The notes under the pieces are model-generated. The model was not told the origin of the DNA. It saw nothing but the letters and a program-made list of their open reading frames with translations, and made no database searches. This document shows positions 16,473 to 23,838 of a DNA stretch of 40,858 bases, in pieces. The DNA comes from Candidatus Thermochlorobacter aerophilus (lineage in GTDB: Bacteria > Bacteroidota > Chlorobiia > Chlorobiales > Thermochlorobacteraceae), in assembly GCA_002794105.1 (NCBI GenBank), contig PHFL01000062.1, forward strand, positions 1 through 40,858, given 5' to 3'. Position numbers and translations under genes: made by a program. The first letter of the stretch is position 1. Every line of letters starts with the position of its first letter.

Positions 16473-17666
16473 TTATTTTTCACTGTCTTTTTTCTTCTGT
16501 TGCTGTTGCAAGTTGTGCAAGGCTTGAAGCGTTTGCAATGCTGGCGCATTTGACTTTGTTGGTGTGCTCTTGCTCTGCTCTATGTGTTCTATGCTTTTGC
16601 TACTGCTTTTGAGCGACATAGAAAGCTGCAGCATGTATGTGCGCACGGCATCTCTTACAGTTTCCTTCAGTTTTTCCGGGTTCCAAGGCTTTTGAATGTA
16701 GCGATAGATTTGCCCTTCGTTGATAAGTTGCACAATATCTTCTACATCGGTGTAGGCAGTAATTAAAATTTTTGGGACTAGTGGTGCATATCGGCGCGAT
16801 TCTATGAGCAAGTTTGCGCCAGTCTTACCCGGCATGCGCTGGTCGGTAAGAATGAGTGCGACGAAGGCATCTTTTTCCAGCAGTTGCAGGGCTTCTACTG
16901 CACTGGTTTTGCATATTACATCATATTCTTCTCTGAAGAGTTCAGTAAGTGCCTCCAATACTGAGGGTTCATCGTCGACGACTAATAACTTAGGTTTGCC
17001 GCCTTGACCGCAAAATGCCGATTCATAGTTTTTGCTTTGACTTTCTTCTACCTTTTGATTAAGTCGCTCGAAGAACTCTTCCTCTATAAGCTGTTGCCTT
17101 TTTAGGTGCATCATCACCTCATCACTCAGATACAGGCTGGGGATTGTGTCCTCATGCACCTGACTTTGTTTCCCTGCTACTTTCTGCGCTAGTGCTTGGA
17201 GTGCCGCATGTGTCTCAGCTGGTAGTGATGTGGTCATCTGTTTCTTGAGGTTGTCTGATTTGGCCACTTGTGCATGAGCTTGCTGTGCACTCAAGCTGTA
17301 GTGCGCCGCTACTGCCAAGCGCATGACTTCTTCGAGTTCGCTGGTCTTCCATGGTTTTTTGATGTATCGGAAGACTTCACCCATATTGACAGAGTCCATC
17401 ACTGCATCGGCATCAGCAAATCCTGTGAGCAAAATTCTTGTAGCATTTGGCACGCGCTGACGCGCTGCGGCTAAGACTTCAACGCCCTTGATACCCGGCA
17501 TGCGTTGGTCACTGACCACCACAGCAAGGTCAGGCTGCTGTTCCAGCACTGCTAATGCTGCTTCGCCGCCCAGTGCAGTATAGACATCATAGTCAGCCTC
17601 GAATAGTTGCGAGAGCGTCTCCAATACTTGCGGCTCATCATCGACAAAAAGTACTTTTGGCTTCAT
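16473..17666 (-). CDS. Response regulator with two receiver domains and no output domain
   Basis: This 397-residue protein has two receiver domains: about 3-120 with phospho-acceptor Asp53 (VVSDQRMPGIKG), Thr81 and Lys104; and about 225-342 with Asp275 (ILTDQRMPGKTG), Thr303 and Lys326. The two are clearly related to each other (both read D-Q-R-M-P-G, T-x-x, Y-I-x-K-P-W) and resemble the receivers of HupR/HoxA-like and RpfG-like regulators. A helical, Gln/Lys-rich linker of about 100 residues joins them, and a Gln/Lys-rich tail follows (ending LQQQQKKKDSEK). No DNA-binding, HD-GYP or GGDEF domain is present, so it probably works by phosphotransfer or by contact. The partner kinase gene lies 19 nt downstream. 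Confidence 0.93.
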   Translation of the reverse strand: MKPKVLFVDDEPQVLETLSQLFEADYDVYTALGGEAALAVLEQQPDLAVVVSDQRMPGIKGVEVLAAARQRVPNATRILLTGFADADAVMDSVNMGEVFRYIKKPWKTSELEEVMRLAVAAHYSLSAQQAHAQVAKSDNLKKQMTTSLPAETHAALQALAQKVAGKQSQVHEDTIPSLYLSDEVMMHLKRQQLIEEEFFERLNQKVEESQSKNYESAFCGQGGKPKLLVVDDEPSVLEALTELFREEYDVICKTSAVEALQLLEKDAFVALILTDQRMPGKTGANLLIESRRYAPLVPKILITAYTDVEDIVQLINEGQIYRYIQKPWNPEKLKETVRDAVRTYMLQLSMSLKSSSKSIEHIEQSKSTPTKSNAPALQTLQALHNLQQQQKKKDSEK

Positions 17667-17980
17667 TGCTCTTGGCCAACTGCCTTATTTCATTTGTATT
17701 TTGAGCTAAATTGTGGCTAAGTTTCTTACCACTACAAAGTTTGGTTAGTCAAAGCTATTAAAAAACTTTTAGTTTTCTGTCATGTTCTTTCAAAACTCAT
17801 TTCTTCCTTGCTACGCTTTAGCTCGCCGGGCAGACATTTGAAGCAAAAATTTTTTGAAATTTTTTGAGATTTATTTTTTTTGCATAACTTACCGCAACGT
17901 AGAGTACAGCAGTCTCTGCTCCTTTTGTAAAACATTTACTTACAATCACAACCATAAACCTATAACATATAACTAAGGCT
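17667..17980. other. Divergent intergenic region with phased A/T tracts
   Basis: This 314-nt, AT-rich gap separates the minus-strand receiver/kinase operon from exbB. No reading frame of interest was found. It contains two copies of ATTTTTTGA at 17849-17857 and 17859-17867, exactly 10 bp apart, so the tracts lie on one face of the helix and the DNA should be bent. Nearer exbB is a nested inverted repeat (entered separately) and a TATAAC at 17961-17966 that may be a -10 element. No strong terminator is visible. Confidence 0.45.
17925..17945 (+). promoter_or_regulatory. Candidate operator upstream of the exb-tonB operon
   Basis: A 6-bp inverted repeat, TTGTAA at 17925-17930 and TTACAA at 17940-17945, flanks a 9-nt spacer. 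Nested inside is a second palindrome, GTAAA-ACA-TTTAC (17927-17939). The right arm lies 15 nt before a TATAAC element, so it could overlap a -35 region. It does not match the classical Fur box. Role inferred only. Confidence 0.35.
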
Positions 17981-18733
17981 ATGAAGCAAGGCACGTTCAC
18001 AATCGTCTTACTTGTTCTTGCGTTTGCTGTTGGGCTCAGCATCTATATCTGGTTTGGTACTCAGCCGAAAGGGTCTATTTTTCACGCCATTTACGACGGT
18101 GGCCCATTGGTCTCGGTCCTGATTGCCCTTATCATCATGATTTTTGCTTATGTCATTGAGCGCTCAATTGCGCTGAACAAAGCTAGGGGCAAGGGCTCTG
18201 TAGCAGATTTCATCCGAGAAATTAAAGCCGAAATTGAGGCTGGTCGTATCGATGGTGCTATTGAAAAGTGCGATGCACATCAGAGCTCTCTTGCTGCTGT
18301 CATTCGCGCTGGTCTTGATAAGTATAAGTCCCTCGTGGCTCGCCATGTTACTGACCCAGAGAAGCGGCGCACCGAGATGCAGAAAGCTATCGAAGATGCT
18401 ACAGCTGTTGAGATGCCTCTTCTTGAAAAGAACTTGGTGGCTCTTTCCACGATTGCCTCTATTTCTACAATGGTAGGGCTGCTGGGAACAACGATTGGTA
18501 TGATTCGTGCATTTACCGCCTTGGCTACAAGCGGCGCACCCGATGCTGTACAACTCTCGCTTGGCATCTCTGAGGCGCTGTTCAATACTGCAGGCGGCAT
18601 TTTCGGCGGCATTGCTGCAATTGTTGCATACAACTTCTTTACCAGTCAGGTCGATAGCTTTTCATACCAAATTGATGAATCGGCTTTCTATATCGTCGAA
18701 ACGCTTTCCATGCGTGATGAAAAGGTCGGGTAA
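17981..18733 (+). CDS. exbB: ExbB-type proton channel protein (MotA/TolQ/ExbB family)
   Basis: This is a 250-residue inner-membrane subunit that, with ExbD, uses the proton gradient to energise TonB. Hydrophobic segments fall at about 7-25, 41-58, 152-176 and 203-221, with a long cytoplasmic loop between the second and third. The characteristic channel region is ISTMVGLLGTTIGMIRAFTA (161-180), followed by GISEALFNTAGGIFGGIAAIVA. An extra N-terminal helix relative to three-helix TolQ is common in Bacteroidetes-type ExbB. ATG at 17981 has a weak AAGG four nucleotides upstream. It is the first gene of exbB-exbD-exbD-tonB, with short gaps of 28, 16 and 18 nt, so one operon is likely. Confidence 0.95.
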   Translation: MKQGTFTIVLLVLAFAVGLSIYIWFGTQPKGSIFHAIYDGGPLVSVLIALIIMIFAYVIERSIALNKARGKGSVADFIREIKAEIEAGRIDGAIEKCDAHQSSLAAVIRAGLDKYKSLVARHVTDPEKRRTEMQKAIEDATAVEMPLLEKNLVALSTIASISTMVGLLGTTIGMIRAFTALATSGAPDAVQLSLGISEALFNTAGGIFGGIAAIVAYNFFTSQVDSFSYQIDESAFYIVETLSMRDEKVG

Positions 18734-18761
18734 TTGAACGCATAAAAACGAGAGTTACTCT

Positions 18762-19331
18762 ATGGCAAGAATCAAGAAAGCTCGGCGCACAGGCATCAAG
18801 CAAGATATGACTCCGATGGTGGATGTTGCTTTTCTTTTGCTGACATTTTTCATGCTTACCACACAGTTCCGTCCCCCGGAGTTGACTCCAGTCAACTTAC
18901 CAAGTGCAACTGCCGAGCGTAAGTTGCCTGACAAGGATATCATGACAGTCACGGTCGGCGCCAAAGGCGATGTGTACTTGGGCGTAGATGCTCAACCGAC
19001 ACGCGACCGCATTTTCAATAACTATATTGCCAGACGCTTGGGCGAAGCTGGTATGGGTGCTGCAGCAGTAGAAGATTCAGCTCGCAAATTCCGGCTGGCT
19101 GAAGGCTTTTTCATCGGTGATGGTAGCGATATGCAACGCCTTGCCACCAACCTTGAAACCATGATCATCCAAGCACGACTGGCAGAGCCTCGTCTCCGCC
19201 CTGTTATCAAAGCCGATGTCAGCACTGACTACCAGTATATTAAGCTCATTATGGACATTTTTAGGAAAACGAACATGCCTACTTTTAACCTTATCACTAG
19301 CCTCGAAGCTTTACCCAAATCACAAAACTGA
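18762..19331 (+). CDS. exbD: Biopolymer transport protein ExbD (first copy)
   Basis: This 189-residue ExbD/TolR-family protein has a short basic cytoplasmic N-terminus, one transmembrane helix (about 17-34) and a periplasmic domain. The helix begins DMTPMVDVAFLLLTFF and contains the proton-carrying aspartate, Asp21, equivalent to Asp25 of E. coli ExbD. The periplasmic part is longer than the usual 110 residues of E. coli ExbD and contains an inserted glycine/alanine-rich stretch (about 75-110). It is followed 16 nt later by a second exbD gene, so the motor probably contains two different ExbD proteins. It has only a weak ribosome site. Confidence 0.95.
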   Translation: MARIKKARRTGIKQDMTPMVDVAFLLLTFFMLTTQFRPPELTPVNLPSATAERKLPDKDIMTVTVGAKGDVYLGVDAQPTRDRIFNNYIARRLGEAGMGAAAVEDSARKFRLAEGFFIGDGSDMQRLATNLETMIIQARLAEPRLRPVIKADVSTDYQYIKLIMDIFRKTNMPTFNLITSLEALPKSQN

Positions 19332-19347
19332 AGGAGGGGAGCATAAG

Positions 19348-19920
19348 ATGGGAGGTATAGCTGCACCAGAACCGCAGAGTTCAAGAAAAAAAGGGAAAAA
19401 GAAAAGAAAACGTATTGGCTTTAACCTTGATATGACGCCAATGGTCGATGTCGCCTTCCTTTTATTGACATTTTTTATGCTTACGACTACTTTTGCAAAA
19501 CCTAACACTATGGAAGTCAACCTTCCCTCAAAGGATATGACTGAGGTGAAGGTTGCCGAGTCTAATGTTCTTACCATTCGGGTCACAGAAGGCGACAAGG
19601 CATACTGGAACATCGGATTCGACGAGCCTAAGCCATTTGAGCTCTACGACAAGAGCGGTGAAAAACCGACCATTAGCAATGCTTTTCGCGAAATTCTGAA
19701 AACCGAGTCTGAGAAGATTCGCCAACGTGTCGGCGAAGATGTTATGGCTATTGTTCTAAAGTTTGATAAAAAAGCTCAATACCGCAACCTTGTCGATGTG
19801 CTCGACGAGTTGAACATTTTACGCTTCAGACGCTTTAGTATTGCTGACTATACAGAACAAGACGCAGAAGAAATCAAAAAAGTAAGCAGTATTCAACCAG
19901 CTCAGCCAGTTCAACCCTAA
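19348..19920 (+). CDS. exbD: Biopolymer transport protein ExbD (second copy)
   Basis: The ATG at 19348 follows AAGGAGGGG with about 10 nt spacing and gives 190 residues; the frame is open further upstream but that part lies inside the first exbD. A very basic N-terminus (KKGKKKRKR at about 14-22) precedes the single membrane helix (about 30-47), which starts DMTPMVDVAFLLLTFFMLTT and carries Asp34. The helix DNA is nearly a repeat of that in the first copy, pointing to an ancient duplication, while the periplasmic domains have diverged strongly. The C-terminus is rich in Pro/Gln/Val. It is cotranscribed with exbB and tonB. Confidence 0.94.
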   Translation: MGGIAAPEPQSSRKKGKKKRKRIGFNLDMTPMVDVAFLLLTFFMLTTTFAKPNTMEVNLPSKDMTEVKVAESNVLTIRVTEGDKAYWNIGFDEPKPFELYDKSGEKPTISNAFREILKTESEKIRQRVGEDVMAIVLKFDKKAQYRNLVDVLDELNILRFRRFSIADYTEQDAEEIKKVSSIQPAQPVQP

Positions 19921-19938
19921 AGGGAGGCACAATAATCT

Positions 19939-20817
19939 ATGCGCGAGACCATGGAAAAAGACACTGCTAAATCCAGTTCAACTCAGACTGACTATACCAA
20001 CGGACATCAAAGGGAAAATGGCTTTATCAAGCTAGACTACTTGGACACAGAGCGCTACCGCAACATCAACTATGGGGCGCTTGTTCTGCGCAAGGAACTA
20101 CACAACTATCTGGCCCGCGTGTCTTATGCTGCTAGCACTATCGTGGTCTCTCTCATCTACGTTACTTGGGGGATTATCCAAGAACTACTCAAGGATGAGG
20201 CAGAGGATGTACCAGTTGTGGTACAAAAGATCGATATAGCTAATTTGCAGCCGCCGCCGCCCATGGATGAAAAAGCACCGCCGCCGCCACCTCCTGCAGC
20301 AATTAAGCCACCTCAAGCTCCTGATATTGGTGAAATCAAGAAGGTCAAAGACGAGGAAGCACCACCGAAGCGCACGATTGCGGACCAAGAAAAACTTAAA
20401 GAGGCTATCGAAAAGAATGCAATTACCGGTGAAGACTCTACTGGCTTTGCAGAAGCAGCTAGAGTCATTGCACCAGCCGGTCCTCCCGGTCCTGCTGAAG
20501 CCATCAATGACAATGCTGATCCACCAGACTTTATAGCTGTGGAAAAGGAACCACAATTCATTAATCAGGTTAAGCCAGTCTATCCTGAAATTGCCCGTAA
20601 GGCCGGCATTGAAGGACGAGTTGTTTTGCGCGTTCTGATTGATAAGGATGGCAAACCGCAAAAGGCACAGATTTTGAAGAACCCGGGCACAGACATTTTC
20701 GACGAAGCTGCCATTGCGTCAGTCATGCAGTCCAGCTACTCTCCAGCGATTCAAAACGGAAGGCCTGTTAAGTGCTGGCTCACTGTGCCAATCAAGTTCA
20801 CACTATCTGCCAAGTAA
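19939..20817 (+). CDS. tonB: Energy transducer TonB
   Basis: This 292-residue TonB carries proton-motive energy from ExbB/ExbD to outer-membrane receptors. An unusually long cytoplasmic N-terminus (about 60 residues) precedes the single membrane helix (about 62-80, SYAASTIVVSLIYVTWGII). A proline-rich periplasmic spacer follows (LQPPPP and KAPPPPPPAAIKPPQAP near 102-128), then a charged and glycine/proline-rich segment. The C-terminal TonB domain (about 208-292) starts NQVKPVYPEIARKAGIEGRV and contains the strands VVLRVLIDKDGKP and the closing VPIKFTL. GGAGG stands 11 nt before the first ATG; a second ATG at codon 4 is possible. An intrinsic terminator ends the operon 27 nt after the stop. 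Confidence 0.96.
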   Translation: MRETMEKDTAKSSSTQTDYTNGHQRENGFIKLDYLDTERYRNINYGALVLRKELHNYLARVSYAASTIVVSLIYVTWGIIQELLKDEAEDVPVVVQKIDIANLQPPPPMDEKAPPPPPPAAIKPPQAPDIGEIKKVKDEEAPPKRTIADQEKLKEAIEKNAITGEDSTGFAEAARVIAPAGPPGPAEAINDNADPPDFIAVEKEPQFINQVKPVYPEIARKAGIEGRVVLRVLIDKDGKPQKAQILKNPGTDIFDEAAIASVMQSSYSPAIQNGRPVKCWLTVPIKFTLSAK

Positions 20818-20843
20818 GCATACATTTCCTAGCCCAACGCAAG

Positions 20844-20873
20844 AAAGCCAGTGTTCATCACTGGCTTTTTTTG
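20844..20873 (+). terminator. Intrinsic terminator of exb-tonB operon
   Basis: AAAGCCAGTG / CACTGGCTTT forms a 10-bp perfect stem with a five-base loop, followed by a run of seven T. On the opposite strand the T-run is only three bases, so it mainly serves tonB. Confidence 0.93.
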
Positions 20874-20918
20874 TTGCGACATGCTTTCTCTACTTTGGGG
20901 GTCTTCACATGTGCCGAC

Positions 20919-21578
20919 TCAGTTAAAGGATTTGATGAGGCGCATAAATTCGGAGCGAGTTGCAGAATTTTTCAAAAACTCACCTGACATAGCAGAAGTT
21001 GTGGTGATGGAATTCTGCTTTTCGACACCACGCATAATCATGCACAGATGCTTTGCTTCAATCACAACTGCCACACCTTTTGGTTCCAAGACCTCTTCAA
21101 TGATGTCTCGGATTTCTTGTGTCATTCGCTCTTGCACTTGTAGGCGCCGGGCATAGACATCGACCACGCGTGGGATTTTTGATAGCCCGACGATTTTTCC
21201 ATTCGGGATGTAAGCTACATGGGCTTTACCAAAAAATGGCAACATGTGGTGCTCACACATGGAAAATACTTCAATGTCTTTTACCAGCACCATTTCATCG
21301 TACTTTTCATGGAACACTGCACTTAATAGAATCTCTCTTGGGTTGCAGCGATAGCCGCTTGTCAGATACATCAAGGCTTTCGCCACACGCTCTGGGGTTC
21401 TCAGCAACCCTTCTCTTTCGGGGTTTTCACCTAAGAGACGCAGGTTTTCCTTGACATTTTCAGCAATCCTTGCAAGCACCTGCGCTTCATCGCTGGCAGC
21501 ATTTGGATAGAAATCTTCCTCATCGCCTTGCAGGCTTGCAATCATGCGCTTTTCGTTCTGGCTTTTTCCCTGCATCAT
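20919..21578 (-). CDS. folE: GTP cyclohydrolase I
   Basis: The start ATGATG lies directly after the stop of the preceding queD/PTPS gene (1-nt gap), giving 219 residues; an upstream frame extension would lie inside that gene. The enzyme opens GTP to make 7,8-dihydroneopterin triphosphate, entry point to folate, biopterin and, through QueD, queuosine. Zinc ligands Cys108 and His111 ([13 protein letters not shown]) and Cys179 ([12 protein letters not shown]) match Cys110, His113 and Cys181 of the E. coli enzyme. The GLSKIPR motif and the final SEFMRLI region are present. Length is typical. The pairing with a 6-pyruvoyl tetrahydropterin synthase homologue suggests a dedicated pterin or deazapurine supply. 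Confidence 0.97.
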   Translation of the reverse strand: MMQGKSQNEKRMIASLQGDEEDFYPNAASDEAQVLARIAENVKENLRLLGENPEREGLLRTPERVAKALMYLTSGYRCNPREILLSAVFHEKYDEMVLVKDIEVFSMCEHHMLPFFGKAHVAYIPNGKIVGLSKIPRVVDVYARRLQVQERMTQEIRDIIEEVLEPKGVAVVIEAKHLCMIMRGVEKQNSITTTSAMSGEFLKNSATRSEFMRLIKSFN

Positions 21579-21579
21579 G

Positions 21580-22098
21580 CTATTCCCCACGGTAGGTGGC
21601 AATGTTGCGTTCGGATTCAAAGACTCTAATCTCATATAAGTCGACGCCTTTTAAGTTCATGGTTTTGAGTTTTTGACTAAGCACTTCCCAGAATACCACT
21701 GCAATTACTTCGGCAGTCGGCACCGTATCTCGGAACATTTCTACATCAAAGTTGAGATGCTTGTGATCGACCTTTGAGAGGATTTCCTCTTCCAAAATTT
21801 TCTTTAAGACTTTAAGGTCAAACAAATATCCAGTTTCTTTGTCCACAATGCCAGACAGAGTTACCTCCAGCTCGTAGTTATGTCCGTGCCCATAGAAGTT
21901 GTTGCAGACATCATAGATTTGACAATTTTTTTCGTCCGAGAATGTAGGGTTGAATAATCGATGTGCCGCATTGAAATGCACCTTGCGTGTCACATACACC
22001 TTGCGCGGTTTTTCCAGCACCTTGTTGATTTCTCGCGTTGCATTTTCCGCTGGCAACCAACGTGCTGGGCTATTATGCTCCGTTATCTGCTCACTCAT
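21580..22098 (-). CDS. queD: QueD / 6-pyruvoyl-tetrahydropterin synthase family protein
   Basis: This 172-residue member of the PTPS/QueD family has an N-terminal extension of about 33 residues. The zinc histidines are His46 (FNAAHRL) and His71/His73 ([10 protein letters not shown]). The catalytic cysteine is Cys65 ([11 protein letters not shown]), with Asp111-His112 and Glu161 ([11 protein letters not shown]) completing the usual active site. PTPS makes 6-pyruvoyl-tetrahydropterin for biopterin; QueD makes 6-carboxy-tetrahydropterin for queuosine, and both act on the product of FolE. The spacing [10 protein letters not shown] (two cysteines, at 59 and 65) does not settle which. folE follows at 1 nt. 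Green sulfur bacteria are known to contain biopterin glycosides, so the PTPS role deserves testing if the host is of that lineage. Confidence 0.9.
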   Translation of the reverse strand: MSEQITEHNSPARWLPAENATREINKVLEKPRKVYVTRKVHFNAAHRLFNPTFSDEKNCQIYDVCNNFYGHGHNYELEVTLSGIVDKETGYLFDLKVLKKILEEEILSKVDHKHLNFDVEMFRDTVPTAEVIAVVFWEVLSQKLKTMNLKGVDLYEIRVFESERNIATYRGE

Positions 22099-22151
22099 GA
22101 TTCTTGCTTTTTGGTAAAGTTAATACTTTCTGCTTGTGTCTTTTTAGGACT

Positions 22152-22667
22152 TCATGACCGCAGAGGTAGTATTGAGGGCTCTACCTGCTGCTGCTTAAGG
22201 GGGTTTACGGCATTAGGTGCAATTCCTTTGCATTCTGTTAAATATTTTTTGCAATCTCGGCATGAAAGTTCCAGCCATGCTGGATTGCCCTCTGGGTCTT
22301 GGAAGAGCGACACAAACTTACCCTGCTCATTTCTTTTCATGCCAAAACATTGATTTGCACACTCCTCAGTCATTTGTGTGCTCTCACACTTTCCATTGAT
22401 GCTACGCACGCAAGTAAATTCGGCACAAATCACCGCTTCTGGATTCGGATGCCAGATAGGTTGCTGATAGCCTCGGATTTCACGCCGCACGCTCTGCACT
22501 AAGCGCCTTATCAACACCATCGCATTTTTTGCATGCCATAGTGGACTATACCAGCGTATACCCAGGCTTTCCATGAACAAAAGTGCCGCAACAGCCCGCT
22601 GCACGCGCGAGTTTGGCTTGGCTCGTTGATTTATCCATTTGAGGATACGAACACGTAATCTCTTCAT
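22152..22667 (-). CDS. Cysteine-rich hypothetical protein
   Basis: I do not recognise this 171-residue protein. The N-terminal third (1-75) is strongly basic with a mildly hydrophobic helix (about 24-35), and the remainder holds eight cysteines: Cys81, 86, 94, 103, 107, 136, 139 and 146. The C-x2-C and C-x3-C spacings suggest that two metal sites or Fe-S clusters are possible, but no known ferredoxin pattern fits. It lies 53 nt upstream of the queD gene on the same strand and 76 nt downstream of the carbamoyltransferase, so it could be part of either unit. Codon use resembles the neighbours. Function unknown. Confidence 0.7.
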   Translation of the reverse strand: MKRLRVRILKWINQRAKPNSRVQRAVAALLFMESLGIRWYSPLWHAKNAMVLIRRLVQSVRREIRGYQQPIWHPNPEAVICAEFTCVRSINGKCESTQMTEECANQCFGMKRNEQGKFVSLFQDPEGNPAWLELSCRDCKKYLTECKGIAPNAVNPLKQQQVEPSILPLRS

Positions 22668-22743
22668 CGCTTTAGACCAATTGACACCTTAAACCTTTCG
22701 GTCGAGCAGTAAGTTTCCACACCGCAGCTCATCAGTGTTTTCT

Positions 22744-23838
22744 CTAATCTGGTGCAAAAATCTCCTCACGCAGAGCTTTTACATTTGCCTGTGATTGCTG
22801 CATCTTATCGAACACATAATTGCCCACGACCAACACATCCATTTCTGTGCGCATAAAGCAACGGTAGGCATCATCTGGCGTGCAGACAATTGGCTCGCCG
22901 CGCACATTGAAACTTGTATTCAGCAACACTGCACATCCAGTTTGCTCCTCAAACATTTTCAACAGTAGCCAATAGCGCGGATTGGTTTCGCGATGCACGG
23001 TCTGAATGCGGGCTGAAAAATCAATATGTGTGATAGCAGGTAGTGAAGAGCGCTGTGTGTAGAGTTTTTCTTTCAAAGGCAAATCATGATAGTGCTCGGG
23101 CAGTTCGTAGCAGAGCTCCTTGCGTACATTTTGCACGAGTAACATGTAAGGTGAATCATGGTATAGCTCGAAGTAGTCACTAGCGCGTTCGGCCAAGACC
23201 GATGGAGCAAACGGTCGGAATCCTTCACGGTATTTGATTTTCAGGTTCAGTTTTTTTTGCATCTCCGGTCGGCGCGCATCTGCCAAAATGCTACGCGCAC
23301 CTAAGGCTCTTGGACCAAACTCCATTCGTCCTTGCATCCATCCAACCACCTTGCCTTCATCGAGCCACTTGGCTGTATCGCGGCACAGTTGTTCTACGCT
23401 ATCGTAATAGACTGCCGAGGCTCCATACTTGCGAACGACTTGCTCGACTTCCAAGTCAGAGTATTCAGGACCAAGATATGCTCCGTTCATTGCATCGAGT
23501 GTTTGCACAAGCGTGCGCTCTTTCTCAAAGTAGAGGTGATAGGCAGCCAAAGCGGCACCGAGTGCACCACCTGCGTCTCCTGCAGCGGGCTGTATGAATA
23601 GCTCTCGGAATAGTCCGCTATTAAGCAAGCGTCCGTTCGCTACACAGTTGAGTGCCACGCCACCTGCTAAACACAAATACTCGGCTTGTGTGAGTCGCTT
23701 AGCTTCAGCTGCCATCTTCAGCACAATTTCTTCCGTAACGCGCTGGATTGCCAAGGCAAGATTGCACTGCGACTGCGTGGGCTCTTCTTCAGGGCTTGCG
23801 CCTTGATATGCCAAAGAGCTTTTCCCACACTTTCTCAT
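22744..23838 (-). CDS. Carbamoyltransferase (NodU/CmcH family), C-terminal part in a shifted frame
   Basis: This frame holds the rest of the carbamoyltransferase whose N-terminal part is encoded at 23789-24607. From GASPEEEPTQ onward it shows family features: LCLAGGVALNCVANGR, QPAAGDAGGALGAALA, WMQGRMEFGPRALGARSILADAR and the end region LLNTSFNVRGEPIVCTPDDAYRCFMRT. An open frame begins at an ATG in the overlap (23838), but the first 14 codons do not look like a natural N-terminus. Removing the single T of the TGA stop in the upstream frame joins KP to EEEPTQ with no gap, giving about 620 residues, the usual length. The family transfers carbamoyl from carbamoyl phosphate to a hydroxyl of a sugar, antibiotic or Nod factor; the acceptor here is unknown. 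Confidence 0.88.
   Translation of the reverse strand: MRKCGKSSLAYQGASPEEEPTQSQCNLALAIQRVTEEIVLKMAAEAKRLTQAEYLCLAGGVALNCVANGRLLNSGLFRELFIQPAAGDAGGALGAALAAYHLYFEKERTLVQTLDAMNGAYLGPEYSDLEVEQVVRKYGASAVYYDSVEQLCRDTAKWLDEGKVVGWMQGRMEFGPRALGARSILADARRPEMQKKLNLKIKYREGFRPFAPSVLAERASDYFELYHDSPYMLLVQNVRKELCYELPEHYHDLPLKEKLYTQRSSLPAITHIDFSARIQTVHRETNPRYWLLLKMFEEQTGCAVLLNTSFNVRGEPIVCTPDDAYRCFMRTEMDVLVVGNYVFDKMQQSQANVKALREEIFAPD
23786..23800 (-). other. CCC-TGA frameshift point joining the two carbamoyltransferase frames
   Basis: On the minus strand the upstream frame reads CGC-AAG-CCC-TGA (the TGA is at 23789-23791), while the downstream frame reads GCA-AGC-CCT-GAA-GAA. A +1 shift on CCC to the overlapping CCT at the stop codon yields RRKP-EEEPTQ, which is what the protein family shows. 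A purine-rich AAGG lies about 6 nt before CCC. The site resembles proline +1 shift sites (CCC-T) and release-factor-2-like shifty stops. It may equally be a recent mutation or an assembly error. Confidence 0.6.
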
